Assembly (NCBI GenBank): GCA_030620995.1
Contig: JAUXIK010000019.1
Location: forward strand, 1-46,171
Length of the DNA stretch: 46,171 bases
Source: Candidatus Aegiribacteria sp.
GTDB lineage: Bacteria > Fermentibacterota > Fermentibacteria > Fermentibacterales > JCC-6
Direction: 5' to 3'
The notes under the pieces: model-generated
What the model was told of the DNA's origin: nothing
Databases searched by the model: none
Seen by the model: the letters and a program-made list of their open reading frames with translations, nothing else
Shown: positions 33,780 to 42,718 of the stretch, piece after piece
How positions within the stretch are numbered: the stretch's first letter is position 1
Layout: each line of letters starts with the position of its first letter
Made by a program: the position numbers and the translations under genes

Positions 33780-36542
33780 GTGCTTAGAAAAGCAACGATA
33801 ATGTCTTTTGTGCTTGTGCTGTTCGTGGCTCTGTCAGTAACAGCCGGTACCACAGGCAAAATTGCCGGACGTATTACCGATACTTCCGGTGAACCACTCA
33901 TTGGTGCCACTGTTATGGTCGTGGGAACATCCTACGGCGCAATGACGGATGCAAACGGAGAGTATTTCATAATCAACCTGCAGCCTGGTACTTTCAGTAT
34001 AAGTGCCAGCATGGTTGGAATGAGCACTAAGACAGCAGAGGGAGTAGCGGTCGTAGTCGATCAGACAACTCCCATGAATTTCAGTCTTGACATCGCTACT
34101 GTTGGTAGTACTACCATTACAGTAACGGATTCAAGAGGAATGATCATGATGGATGCCACTGAGTCATTTCATGTGGTTAGTCGTGAGGAAATCAAAACCA
34201 TGCCGGTAGCCGGAATCGCGGATATTGTGAACCGGCAGGCCGGAGCCACCAGTCGCGGCGGTCTTCACGTGCGCGGTGGCCGTGCCGGTGAGGTCGTTTA
34301 CCTGGTAGACGGCATTGCTCAGATGGATCCTACCAATAATTCTTTCAACAGTGACATTCCCCTGGCCTCTGTTGCCGAGATGTCAACCATATCCGGTGGT
34401 TTCGGAGCGGAGTATGGAAACGCGCAGTCCGCTATTATCAACATCGTCACCCGTGAGGGTGGAAGCGATTACACCGGCGAGATAAGCTGCAACGGCAACA
34501 ACTGGGAAGCTCTTGGTCTTGCCAGCGACTGGCACTGGGGCGGTATTGATCCCGCACATCCGAACAGCGGATGGAGATGGAGCAACATAGGTCCATTTTC
34601 AGAGGCATACCTCAATGCTGAAACTGCAATTGGCGGACCTGAACCTCTTACCAGTTACCTTCTTCCCGCCATTGGTGTGAATATTCCCGGTGATATGCGG
34701 ATGTTCGTTTCCGGGGAATGGGTTCAGGTTGGCGGAGGTGAGTACGGAAGGTACGGTTACGGATTCAACGACTGGAGTGAATCCTACACCGGCAACGTGA
34801 AGCTCACTTATAAGCCCAACCCCAGAACCAAGATAAACCTTACCGGTTACTACATGGACAGAACCTCCGGTTATGGCACCTGGTCCTGGCACAGATTTGA
34901 AGTGCCATACATCGACACTGTTCCAGAATCTGAAACTTATGGCGACACCATCGCCTGGGGAAGAGATATTCTCTACGGTCTCCCGACAAGATTCTATGAG
35001 AACTACAGTCTTGGCGCCGCCGTCACCCAGACATTGAGTGACGCGACCTTCATGGAGATAAAACTCAATCAGTATCAGGCTTATTACCACCGCAAGATCA
35101 GAAACGATCCGGAAGACACTACCTACACTACCGAATGGCTTGGAGAAGACTTCTCCTGGGATGACTGGCTGAACTACAGTCCTTCCAGAACTCAGGATTT
35201 TGACGGTTTCTACAGGGCCGGCGCAAGCCGCTATGCCCTGGCTGAGGTCAGAAGCACCACATCAACATTCAGAGCTGATATCGTAAGCCAGGTCAGCCAG
35301 CAGCATCAGCTGAAGGCCGGTGCTGAAGCGAAGTACTACGATATCTTTGATTCATATGTAGACACAGCCTCAGGCGGCAATATCTACATGAACCGCTATC
35401 ATGTTTTCCCCAACTCCGGCTCTGCCTACATACAGGATAAGATGGAGTACAGGGGAATGATCGTTAACGCCGGTCTCCGCTTCGATTATTTCGATCCGAA
35501 CTTCGATAATTATCCCGCGGATCCGACGAATCCGATCGAACCGGGTACCACTCCTGACGATCCAGATCATATCATCAACCCGATAAGCGTTCCGGTGAAA
35601 TACCACCTCAGTCCCCGAGTCGGATTCTCACATCCGATTACCGAACGCGATGTTCTTCACTTTACATACGGTCACTACTTCCAGACTCCAGCTTTTGACA
35701 GAATGTACAACGGATCAGACTTTGATCTTTCCGGTGCATTCCCGATCGTTGGAAACCCCGACCTTTCCCCTGAGGAGACAATCTCCTACGAGGTGGGTGT
35801 GAAGCACCAGTTTGATGACATCACCCTGATAAATGTAACCGGCTACTACAAGGACATCACCGGTCAGGTTGACATGCAGAATAATTTCTACAGCGCGGTT
35901 GACGCGTATGATCTCTATATCAACGGTGATTACGGAAACGTCAGAGGAGTTGAGCTTAACCTTTCGAGACGTCCCAGCGATTTCTGGTCAGGCAGTGTCA
36001 ACTACACATATTCAGTTGCCATGGGCAAGAGTTCCAGCGCTACCCAGAATTATGTATACGTCTGGGCGGGATTCATCATTCCGAAGAAGGAATCCTATCT
36101 TAGCTGGGATCGGAGACATGTTATCAATCTTGAAGCAGACTTCCGCATTCCTCAGGGTGAAGGTCCCAGAATCGGCGACACCCCGTTCCTTGAGGGAACA
36201 GGCGTACACGTTTCATGGAGCGCCGCCAGCGGATACCCTTACGACGCATCCAACCAGGGGACTGCAATGCCGGAGATCGGCGGAAGCAGGTATCCCTGGA
36301 CGATGTCGACCACTCTCAAGGTAAACAAGACATTCTGGTTAAGTTCCACTTCACTTAATGCCTGGTGTCAGATCAGCAACCTCTTCGGCAGGCAGAATAT
36401 CAACTCCCTTGATGCAGCATGGTACGATGCTGACATGGATGGAGATGGAGAACCCGATCACGATCCGACGGGTAGTATGGGTAATCCCTATGTATTTAGC
36501 AGACCACGGATGATCAGGTTCGGTCTGGGATTTGAATGGTAG
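33780..36542 (+). CDS. TonB-dependent outer-membrane receptor with N-terminal carboxypeptidase-regulatory-like domain
   Basis: The 920-aa protein starts at GTG 33780, behind GAAAGGAG, with signal peptide MLRKATIMSFVLVLFVALSVTAG. Residues ~25-110 form the CarboxypepD_reg-like domain (GKIAGRITDTSGEPLIGATV, TDANGEYFIINLQPGTFSIS) common in SusC/RagA and CirA-like receptors. The plug follows (FHVVSREEIKTMPVAGIADI, GGLHVRGGRAGEVVYLVDG), then a beta-barrel of ~700 residues ending in an aromatic residue (RFGLGFEW). No clear TonB box was identified. The ligand cannot be told. Its ExbB-ExbD-ExbD-TonB motor follows directly downstream, so the receptor is probably energised by its own set. Confidence 0.93.
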   Translation: MLRKATIMSFVLVLFVALSVTAGTTGKIAGRITDTSGEPLIGATVMVVGTSYGAMTDANGEYFIINLQPGTFSISASMVGMSTKTAEGVAVVVDQTTPMNFSLDIATVGSTTITVTDSRGMIMMDATESFHVVSREEIKTMPVAGIADIVNRQAGATSRGGLHVRGGRAGEVVYLVDGIAQMDPTNNSFNSDIPLASVAEMSTISGGFGAEYGNAQSAIINIVTREGGSDYTGEISCNGNNWEALGLASDWHWGGIDPAHPNSGWRWSNIGPFSEAYLNAETAIGGPEPLTSYLLPAIGVNIPGDMRMFVSGEWVQVGGGEYGRYGYGFNDWSESYTGNVKLTYKPNPRTKINLTGYYMDRTSGYGTWSWHRFEVPYIDTVPESETYGDTIAWGRDILYGLPTRFYENYSLGAAVTQTLSDATFMEIKLNQYQAYYHRKIRNDPEDTTYTTEWLGEDFSWDDWLNYSPSRTQDFDGFYRAGASRYALAEVRSTTSTFRADIVSQVSQQHQLKAGAEAKYYDIFDSYVDTASGGNIYMNRYHVFPNSGSAYIQDKMEYRGMIVNAGLRFDYFDPNFDNYPADPTNPIEPGTTPDDPDHIINPISVPVKYHLSPRVGFSHPITERDVLHFTYGHYFQTPAFDRMYNGSDFDLSGAFPIVGNPDLSPEETISYEVGVKHQFDDITLINVTGYYKDITGQVDMQNNFYSAVDAYDLYINGDYGNVRGVELNLSRRPSDFWSGSVNYTYSVAMGKSSSATQNYVYVWAGFIIPKKESYLSWDRRHVINLEADFRIPQGEGPRIGDTPFLEGTGVHVSWSAASGYPYDASNQGTAMPEIGGSRYPWTMSTTLKVNKTFWLSSTSLNAWCQISNLFGRQNINSLDAAWYDADMDGDGEPDHDPTGSMGNPYVFSRPRMIRFGLGFEW

Positions 36543-36554
36543 ACTGAATTCTTC

Positions 36555-36590
36555 CATTCAGACCGGGAATTAGTCCCCGGCATCTGAATG
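36555..36590 (+). terminator. Hairpin between receptor and exbB
   Basis: CATTCAGA (36555-36562) pairs with TCTGAATG (36583-36590), and the inner CCGGG (36563-36567) pairs with CCCGG (36576-36580). No T-run follows, so it could be an intercistronic processing or attenuation hairpin rather than a terminator. Confidence 0.45.
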
Positions 36591-36610
36591 TAAAGAAGGA
36601 GTGATATTAG

Positions 36611-37420
36611 ATGCGAAAATTCCTGCTTCTGTTCTTTGTGCTGACCGCCCTTGTATGGGCGCAGCCCGGAGAACCCGGTCCCCAGGAAACCGCAGATCAG
36701 GAGATTGCTGCGGAGATTGAGGAAGAACAGACCGAATCGGCGGATGAAAACATCCCTGTTGGTGAGGAAGTAGAAAGAGTTCAAAGTGCAAGTATGGATC
36801 TTCCGGATCTGTTCATTGCCGGTGGAAACTTCATGTATCCACTTCTGCTTTCTCTGCTGATCGGTATCGCGGTAACTGTCGAAAGGTTTATTACCTACGG
36901 CAAACTGAAAATAGATGTCGGCCCATTCCTTGAAAAACTCGGCGGATTCATCCGCAAAGGAGACGTCAAGGGAGCCGAAGAATTTTGCGAGCGTACAAGC
37001 GGTCCTGTAGCAGCCATTCTGCACGCAGGATTGCTTCGTCATGACAAAGGTCTTGAAGCCGTTGAAAAAGCGGTGGAAAGTTCAGGCGGAATTGAGATGG
37101 CTTACCTTGAAAAAGGAATAGTCGTACTTGCTTCCGTTTCAAGTATTGCCCCTATGCTGGGCTTCCTTGGAACAGTTTCGGGTATGATCAAAGCTTTCGG
37201 TGAGATAGCCGCCGCTAAGAACGTTGAAGCAAGCCTGGTCGCCGGTGGTATTCAGGAAGCCCTGATAACTACAGCAACCGGACTTGTTATAGCAATTCCA
37301 ATCCAGATATCTCATAACTACTTCATATCCAGGATTGGCAAATTCGTGATCGATATGGAAGAAGCCAGCATATTCCTTGTGGATACGCTGTCTGAGATGG
37401 AGCACCTGAAGCAGCTTTAA
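36611..37420 (+). CDS. exbB: ExbB/TolQ/MotA-family proton channel protein with exported N-terminus
   Basis: The 269-aa protein has an N-terminal signal-like segment (MRKFLLLFFVLTALVWAQ). A ~45-residue acidic linker follows, then the ExbB core: a TM helix (MYPLLLSLLIGIAVTVERF), a cytoplasmic helical domain, and two further TM helices in the MotA_ExbB domain (VVLASVSSIAPMLGFLGTVSGMIKAF; GIQEALITTATGLVIAIPIQISHNYF). The GTVxGM and TTATGL patterns are characteristic. It is longer than ordinary ExbB because of the periplasmic N-terminal part, as in some FCB homologues. The ATG follows GAAGGAGTG. Two ExbD genes and tonB complete the motor. Confidence 0.93.
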   Translation: MRKFLLLFFVLTALVWAQPGEPGPQETADQEIAAEIEEEQTESADENIPVGEEVERVQSASMDLPDLFIAGGNFMYPLLLSLLIGIAVTVERFITYGKLKIDVGPFLEKLGGFIRKGDVKGAEEFCERTSGPVAAILHAGLLRHDKGLEAVEKAVESSGGIEMAYLEKGIVVLASVSSIAPMLGFLGTVSGMIKAFGEIAAAKNVEASLVAGGIQEALITTATGLVIAIPIQISHNYFISRIGKFVIDMEEASIFLVDTLSEMEHLKQL

Positions 37421-37429
37421 GGAGCATGG

Positions 37430-38179
37430 ATGCGGATACGTAACAGACCGAGAGCAAGCGGGGCAATCCCCGACGCCTCAATGTCCGACATTGCGTTCCT
37501 GCTGTTGATCTTCTTCCTGGTCACAACGACCTTTGAAGTCCAGAAAGGCATCTCCTACAAACTTCCCAAGAAGCCTGATGAACAGACTGAAGAGGTTGTA
37601 ATTGACGAAACGAACAGGCTTGTCATGACTGTCAAGCAGTGGGGAGCCCATGAGTACGTGGCCCTGATTGATCAGGCGCCACCGGATGGTCCACTGCAAA
37701 GGGCCAGAGCCGGGGAAGATGTGAGCCTCCAGGATACTACACTTCACAGCGGTATAAGGATTCTTGCCGCGGACAGAGCTGAAAACCTGTCAGCATGTCT
37801 GGACAGACTCCTGAATAATCTGGAAGTGGCAAAGGGGGTTCCATCAGGAACGTTCATATCCCTGGAAACAGCTATTGCTGCGGAGAATCTTGTCCCCATT
37901 GTCCGGCCCGGTATTATCCGGACCTTTCTGGGCAGTGAAACTCCTCTGGAGGATAACCCCGTTTTCGGAGAGGTTGCCTTCGGGGATACGCTTGTCCTGT
38001 CTGACATCAGGCAGGGGGATATTGCATCCGTGGTAAGGGAAAGCGAACTTGTAGTAATCCTCAAATTCTTCCCAGACTGTGATTATGAGGGCATGGTAAA
38101 AGCCCTTGATGTTCTGCGCATGAATGGTGTCAGCAGGACCGGTATCACAATCCAGGAAAGACTGGGAGGTGGAGCATAA
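37430..38179 (+). CDS. exbD: ExbD-family protein with ~100-residue insert
   Basis: The 249-aa protein has the ExbD/TolR N-terminus: basic residues, then SMSDIAFLLLIFFLVTTTF, a single TM helix with the conserved proton-relay Asp in MSDIAFLLLIFFL. A short periplasmic start (ISYKLPKKPDE) follows, and a normal end (MVKALDVLRMNGVSRTGITIQE). Between them about 100 extra residues (roughly 65-210) replace the usual short linker, including RILAADRAENLSACLDRLLNNL and PLEDNPVFGEVAFGDTLVLSD. Typical ExbD is 130-150 aa. The insert may bind peptidoglycan or TonB differently. It overlaps exbD2 by one base. Confidence 0.9.
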   Translation: MRIRNRPRASGAIPDASMSDIAFLLLIFFLVTTTFEVQKGISYKLPKKPDEQTEEVVIDETNRLVMTVKQWGAHEYVALIDQAPPDGPLQRARAGEDVSLQDTTLHSGIRILAADRAENLSACLDRLLNNLEVAKGVPSGTFISLETAIAAENLVPIVRPGIIRTFLGSETPLEDNPVFGEVAFGDTLVLSDIRQGDIASVVRESELVVILKFFPDCDYEGMVKALDVLRMNGVSRTGITIQERLGGGA

Positions 38180-38643
38180 TGAAGTTCAAAAGCAGAATGA
38201 AAGTAGGGAATACTATCTTTACCGGAACGATGGCTGACATCGTTTTTCTGCTGCTTGTTTTCTTCATGGCCACTACCATGTTCAAGGAAGAAGGAGGACT
38301 GAGAGTCCGCTTCCCCCAGGCGCACCCGCAGGTAATGAGTGAGCTTGGGAAGCAATTCCTGACCGTGACAGTATGGGTCAAACAAGTCGAACCCGGGAAC
38401 GATGACAGTGAACTCATCGCCAGAATCGGTGATTACGATATGCCTCTGCCTCAGGTTGCTGAGCAGCTCAGAAGGCTGAGTAACAAGTTCTGGCGTGAGC
38501 AGAACAAAGAACTTGATGTTGTTGTGCTCAATATCGATTCAAGGGTTCCGATGGAAAATATGGTCAGTCTTTTTAACTCCATGCGGTTTGAAGAGCTCTA
38601 CAGCATTCAGTTCAATGCTGAAGAGCTCGGACTGTACAATTGA
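38179..38643 (+). CDS. exbD: ExbD-family protein, second copy
   Basis: The 154-aa protein of normal length has the N-terminal TM helix with the conserved Asp (MADIVFLLLVFFMATTMF), the LRVRFPQAHP motif at the start of the periplasmic part, and an ExbD-like C-terminal domain (VVLNIDSRVPMENMVSLFNSMR). Two different ExbD proteins with one ExbB and one TonB are common in Bacteroidota-like systems, which suggests an ExbD1-ExbD2 heterodimer inside the ExbB pentamer. It is translated directly after exbD1 (TAATGA) and followed by tonB after 10 nt. Confidence 0.92.
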   Translation: MKFKSRMKVGNTIFTGTMADIVFLLLVFFMATTMFKEEGGLRVRFPQAHPQVMSELGKQFLTVTVWVKQVEPGNDDSELIARIGDYDMPLPQVAEQLRRLSNKFWREQNKELDVVVLNIDSRVPMENMVSLFNSMRFEELYSIQFNAEELGLYN

Positions 38644-38653
38644 AGGAGGGATG

Positions 38654-39319
38654 ATGTCTGAGAGCAGAACCGAATTCGGGCACCCTTCCCTGAGATTCGA
38701 ATTGGGATTAATTGTTGGGCTTGCCATTCTGATATTGTTCTTCGAGTTCCTCCCGGCAAACGAGCTGGGAAGGCTTTCAACTCGAACTTCTGATTCCGAG
38801 ATGGAAGCGGTTGAAACAGACATTGCGTTTGATGATGCCGTGGAGGAACAGGAAGAGGAAGTAGAGGAAGAACAGGAAGAGATCGAGCAGGAAACTGAAG
38901 AAATGGTAGAGGAAATCAATCAGGATATAACGTTGTCTCTGGATGAGGATACAGAAGGACTCGAGACAGTCGAAACGATTGATCAGGGCGATGAGCTTGG
39001 AGGAAGTCAGTCAGAGGAAATGGGACCGCCAAGGTTCATGCCTGCAGAGGTACTTCCTGTCTGCACCTATCAGCCCCGCCCGGATTATCCGGCAATGGCT
39101 GCCCAGGCAGGAGTGGAGGGAACAGTCACTCTGTGGGTATATGTAGCGGCCAACGGTTCCGTTTCGGATGTGAGACTTTACAACTCAAGCGGGGTTAACT
39201 CGCTGGATCAAGCAGCTCTGTCTACAGCCTGGAATACTTCCTGGACACCTGCTCAGAACAATGGTATTCCGGTAGGTGTATGGACAACGTTAACTGTCAA
39301 TTTCACTCTTACGGATTAG
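38654..39319 (+). CDS. tonB: TonB energy-transducing protein with Glu-rich linker
   Basis: ATG 38654 is best placed behind AAGGAGGG (four-base spacing); ATG 38651 is adjacent. The 221-aa protein has one N-terminal TM helix (LGLIVGLAILILFFEFLP), a periplasm-spanning linker of ~75 residues, and a C-terminal TonB domain (RPDYPAMAAQAGVEGTVTLW, VSDVRLYNSSGVNSLDQAAL, TWTPAQNNGIPVGVW-like end). The linker is built of Glu-Glu-Gln repeats (EEQEEEVEEEQEEIEQETEE) instead of the usual Pro-rich segment, and a coiled coil is likely. It receives energy from ExbB-ExbD and contacts the upstream receptor. Confidence 0.92.
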   Translation: MSESRTEFGHPSLRFELGLIVGLAILILFFEFLPANELGRLSTRTSDSEMEAVETDIAFDDAVEEQEEEVEEEQEEIEQETEEMVEEINQDITLSLDEDTEGLETVETIDQGDELGGSQSEEMGPPRFMPAEVLPVCTYQPRPDYPAMAAQAGVEGTVTLWVYVAANGSVSDVRLYNSSGVNSLDQAALSTAWNTSWTPAQNNGIPVGVWTTLTVNFTLTD

Positions 39320-39427
39320 AGAAGTAAAAATGATAACTGTAATAATAACATCAATCGCGAAGCATGCGGAGGAGGCCACAGGGGTCCCCACGTATGAGCG
39401 AAATGTGAATTGGAGGTGAAGTAGAGT

Positions 39428-41659
39428 ATGAGGAACTCCAGGTACACTCGCGGGTTCCTGGTACTCACGGTGCTTGCAGTGTTTACACTGTCAGGTACCG
39501 GCCTTGCCAGGGAAGTGCAGGAAGTATCAGTGCCCCGGAGCATGACTGATGATCGCCCACCAGCGGTGTGGCTTCTGCACAACCTGAGCAACGTGTGGAG
39601 TGCCTTTCTGAATATGGGTATGTTTGGTGACCCATGGACTAACTACCCATCCATGGAATGGCCGGGCGGAGAGGGCAGCAGCTATCTCTGGGGCGGCGAT
39701 TTCTGGACTTGTGTCTATGGTCCCGTTACATCTGCAGGTACTGCGCGTAAGTACGCAAGCTGCAGTGATTACGGTAACTGGGAACTGCGCCCGAGCGAAG
39801 GATTTCCGGCGGAGAAACTCAATCCGGGTCCCGTTGCGCTTGAGGAAACTCACTACGGGTACGACGATTGGAATTCAGATTATAATCCGGATCCATATGG
39901 AATGTTCTGTTACGAAGAAAACTACGGCTGGGGAACTCCCGGTTACAACAATTTCATTGCAAATGATTTCGCGATCGAACATTATTCCGAATATGGTAAC
40001 CCCGGTGTTCCGCTGAATGCATTTGCTGTAGCTATCAAAGGTGACTGTGATGTCGCTACAGCTGATGTCGTGGAATGCCATCTCGATGATGTTGTCTACT
40101 ACGATGGTCATGCCATCTGGTGCAACGACCCTGATGCTACGTTCGAGTACATTTTTGACAATGGCACGACTGCCAGCGAACAGGACGATTACATCTATAA
40201 GCAGAACCCTGATAATCCACGCGAATCCGATGATCCTGAGAATATCTACTACTACTACAACTACATCGGTGAGGATGAAATCCCTGATAACGATGTTGAT
40301 CAGAATGGTGTAAGTGATCACTTCACGATTCTCTTCAGGACAGTTAATGACTATGCCGATACTGTCTGGACAGTAAACGAAGCCGGTCTTGACATGTTCA
40401 GCAACGGCATGCCGGAGAACCACTGGGAACAGACCGTTGGCGATACTGTCTTCCATGTCGTTCCCCGGAACATGAGCTACATGTGGGACGGTGACAGTCC
40501 GGGTTCAAGCACGGATGACAGCGGAGAGCCGAACATCGATCCTCCATGCAACGGTTTTATCACCTGGAGACTTCTTGATTTCTGGATCGTGAAGGTTGGT
40601 GGTACAATCGAGCGTCCTATAGATGTTTACGGTTACCCTATCCCTCTTTCGCATTCCTGGTGGAACTGGGAGAGCGATCCTGGTACGGATGAAGAGCAAT
40701 ACAATTACATGTGGGGAGCAAACCCTGACCTGAATGGTCGGCACAGTGCTCCTCTTTACATGGTCGACTGGGTCGGCAGTGAATTTGCTCCTGAAGCATT
40801 TACACCCGAAAATCCCGGGCCTTTCCCTGTCGTTTACGACAACCCGATAGCACTTGACTATCCCGTTTTCGACTACAGGTTCCTCATTACAGCCGGACCT
40901 GTTGATCTCGCGGACGGTGACGTCCTTCATGTCGTTGGTGGATGGATTGTCGGAATGGGCCTGGCCGGCGCGCGCGAAGCAGCGGACAATATGCTGGACG
41001 CTTACTATCGTGCTGGAGGCTGGGGAGTACCCGAGCTTCCGCCAACTCCGATTCTGTTCTACGAAGCCGGTAACGGTCAGGTGCAGCTAGAATGGGGTGC
41101 TAACGCCGAATCTTACGCTGGTCTTGGTGGATATAACGTCTACAGATCAACCTTCGATCCAGCTGGCTGGACCCTTGTTACATCACCTGACCCGGGTGTT
41201 TTCTCATACACCGATACCGGTGTGACAAACGGGTATCCCTACTTCTACATAGTCTGCGCGTACGATGAAGAAACAGGTGTGGAAAGCACCAAATCGAACT
41301 ACAAGCAGACCATCGAGGGAACCCCTCTTCCAGTAACGCCGATCATGACCGCTGATGCCAACTGGAAAGAGAATGTGCGGGTTGTGCCGAACCCTTACAG
41401 AGGTTCAGCAGCGTGGGAGCAGACTTATTTCGATAAGATATCTTTCACGCATCTGCCTGCCATGTGTAACATTCATATTTATACACTTGCCGGTGATCAC
41501 GTGATCACCCTTGAACATCGCAGCTGGAGCGGAAACGAAGGCGCGGAGTTCTGGGATCTGCTCAGCAGGAATGATCAGGAAGTCACATCCGGTCTTTACA
41601 TTTATCGTATTGAGACCGAAGAAGACTTTGTAATCGGCAAATTTGCCATCATTAAGTAG
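39428..41659 (+). CDS. Large secreted protein with Fn3 and FlgD-like/T9SS-like C-terminal domain
   Basis: The 743-aa protein has a signal peptide (MRNSRYTRGFLVLTVLAVFTLSGTGLA). A ~500-residue N-terminal region rich in Tyr, Trp, Asp and Asn follows (ENIYYYYNYIGEDEIPDNDVDQNGVSD). Next is a fibronectin type III domain (~535-640; QVQLEWGANAESYAGLGGYNVYRS), then a closing ~90-residue domain that begins NVRVVPNPYRG, contains MCNIHIYTLAGDHVITLEH and SRNDQEVTSGLYIYRIE, and ends GKFAIIK. Such ends are FlgD-like Ig or type IX secretion-sorting domains. The partner gene downstream is PorV-like, which fits a T9SS-type export, but the core T9SS genes are not in the window. Ligand or substrate unknown. Confidence 0.8.
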   Translation: MRNSRYTRGFLVLTVLAVFTLSGTGLAREVQEVSVPRSMTDDRPPAVWLLHNLSNVWSAFLNMGMFGDPWTNYPSMEWPGGEGSSYLWGGDFWTCVYGPVTSAGTARKYASCSDYGNWELRPSEGFPAEKLNPGPVALEETHYGYDDWNSDYNPDPYGMFCYEENYGWGTPGYNNFIANDFAIEHYSEYGNPGVPLNAFAVAIKGDCDVATADVVECHLDDVVYYDGHAIWCNDPDATFEYIFDNGTTASEQDDYIYKQNPDNPRESDDPENIYYYYNYIGEDEIPDNDVDQNGVSDHFTILFRTVNDYADTVWTVNEAGLDMFSNGMPENHWEQTVGDTVFHVVPRNMSYMWDGDSPGSSTDDSGEPNIDPPCNGFITWRLLDFWIVKVGGTIERPIDVYGYPIPLSHSWWNWESDPGTDEEQYNYMWGANPDLNGRHSAPLYMVDWVGSEFAPEAFTPENPGPFPVVYDNPIALDYPVFDYRFLITAGPVDLADGDVLHVVGGWIVGMGLAGAREAADNMLDAYYRAGGWGVPELPPTPILFYEAGNGQVQLEWGANAESYAGLGGYNVYRSTFDPAGWTLVTSPDPGVFSYTDTGVTNGYPYFYIVCAYDEETGVESTKSNYKQTIEGTPLPVTPIMTADANWKENVRVVPNPYRGSAAWEQTYFDKISFTHLPAMCNIHIYTLAGDHVITLEHRSWSGNEGAEFWDLLSRNDQEVTSGLYIYRIETEEDFVIGKFAIIK

Positions 41660-41672
41660 GAGAGGAGTGACC

Positions 41673-42656
41673 ATGAAGTATACAGGTATAATCCTGACCG
41701 TAGCGGTCGCCGTTTTCCTGCTGTTCCCGACATTTGCCGAGGCAACGTCCTTTGCCAAAGTCGGGACTGCCGGCGCTCAGTTCCTGAAACTCGGACTGGG
41801 TGCTCGCGGAACCGCGATGGGTGGAGCGTTTGTCGCTACCGCTGATGATCCAAGTGCTGCATTCTGGAATCCGGCCTGTCTTGTAAGAGTGACCGGAACA
41901 CAGGTGCAGTTCACCGGTACACAGTGGTTTGGAGATATTCTTTACGGTGGTGCTGTTGTAACAAAGGAGTTCAGCGGAATAGGAACTTTCGCTGTTCAAT
42001 TTGCGATGCTGCAGTCCGGTGATATGAATGTAACCACCGTTGAAAACCCCGAAGGAACGGGAGAGACTTTTTCATGCACTGACATGGTTGCAGGTCTTTC
42101 TTTCTCCAGGATGCTCACTGACAGGTTCAGCACGGGTCTTACCGTGAAGTATGTCAGAGAGCAGTGGGATGATGTCTCTGCAGGCGGAATTGCTGTTGAT
42201 ATTGGTACTCTTTACGATACGGGTTTCAGAACCCTTCGTATTGGAATGTCCATACAGCACTTCGGCGGAGAGCTTACTCCCGATGGGGAGTACACCACGT
42301 GGTTCAGCGGAGGCGATTCTACAGAAGTATACGAATCATACTCAATGCCGATGACCTTCAGGCTTGGAATGGCGATGGATATCATCAACAGAGGATCACA
42401 CTTCCTCACAGTAGAAGTTGATGGAATTCATCCCAGTGATAACGTGGAACAGCTTGGAATAGGTGCCGAGTACTGGTACAACAATATGTTCGCCCTTCGC
42501 GGCGGCTACCGTATTAACACGGATGAAGAGGGTCTTACGGCTGGAGCGGGATTTAATATCCCTGTTGGCAGCAATACTATCTCCCTCGATTACGCCTATG
42601 CGGATTGGAACAGACTGGAAATGGTTCATAGAGCCAGTCTGGGGTTCGCATTTTAG
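41673..42656 (+). CDS. PorV/PorQ-family outer-membrane beta-barrel protein
   Basis: The 327-aa protein starts at ATG 41673, behind GGAGAGGAGTG, and has a signal peptide (MKYTGIILTVAVAVFLLFPTFAEA). The mature start carries the family signature KVGTAGAQFLKLGLGARGTAMGGAFVATADDPSAAFWNPA, shared by PorV/PorQ and UPF0164 proteins of FCB bacteria. The rest alternates strands typical of a FadL-like barrel and ends with a terminal Phe (ASLGFAF). In Bacteroidota PorV shuttles T9SS cargo on the outer surface; here it sits directly behind a protein with a T9SS-like C-terminal domain. It could also be a general porin-like member. Confidence 0.85.
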   Translation: MKYTGIILTVAVAVFLLFPTFAEATSFAKVGTAGAQFLKLGLGARGTAMGGAFVATADDPSAAFWNPACLVRVTGTQVQFTGTQWFGDILYGGAVVTKEFSGIGTFAVQFAMLQSGDMNVTTVENPEGTGETFSCTDMVAGLSFSRMLTDRFSTGLTVKYVREQWDDVSAGGIAVDIGTLYDTGFRTLRIGMSIQHFGGELTPDGEYTTWFSGGDSTEVYESYSMPMTFRLGMAMDIINRGSHFLTVEVDGIHPSDNVEQLGIGAEYWYNNMFALRGGYRINTDEEGLTAGAGFNIPVGSNTISLDYAYADWNRLEMVHRASLGFAF

Positions 42657-42673
42657 CTGACTTTAGATACCCG

Positions 42674-42700
42674 CGGGGCAGGTAACGTATCCCTGCCCCG
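42674..42700 (+). terminator. GC-rich hairpin after the PorV-like gene
   Basis: CGGGGCAGG (42674-42682) pairs perfectly with CCTGCCCCG (42692-42700), with a 9-nt loop. No T-run follows and the next gene starts 18 nt later, so it may be an intercistronic stabiliser or attenuator. Confidence 0.45.
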
Positions 42701-42718
42701 GTCGGTCGGAAGGAATGA

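Noticed and set aside
33560..33787. Short plus-strand frame in the leader of the TonB receptor
   Set aside because: Its only early start is the TTG of the -35 element and the codons are cysteine-rich noise; treated as leader.
38495..38650. Upstream extension of tonB from an ATG at 38495
   Set aside because: It lies inside exbD2 in another frame; the ATG pair at 38651/38654 has AAGGAGGG directly upstream.
39875..40456. Minus-strand open frame of 193 codons inside the secreted protein gene
   Set aside because: It is a shadow frame with repeated Ile/Val runs caused by Asp/Asn/Tyr-rich codons on the plus strand.
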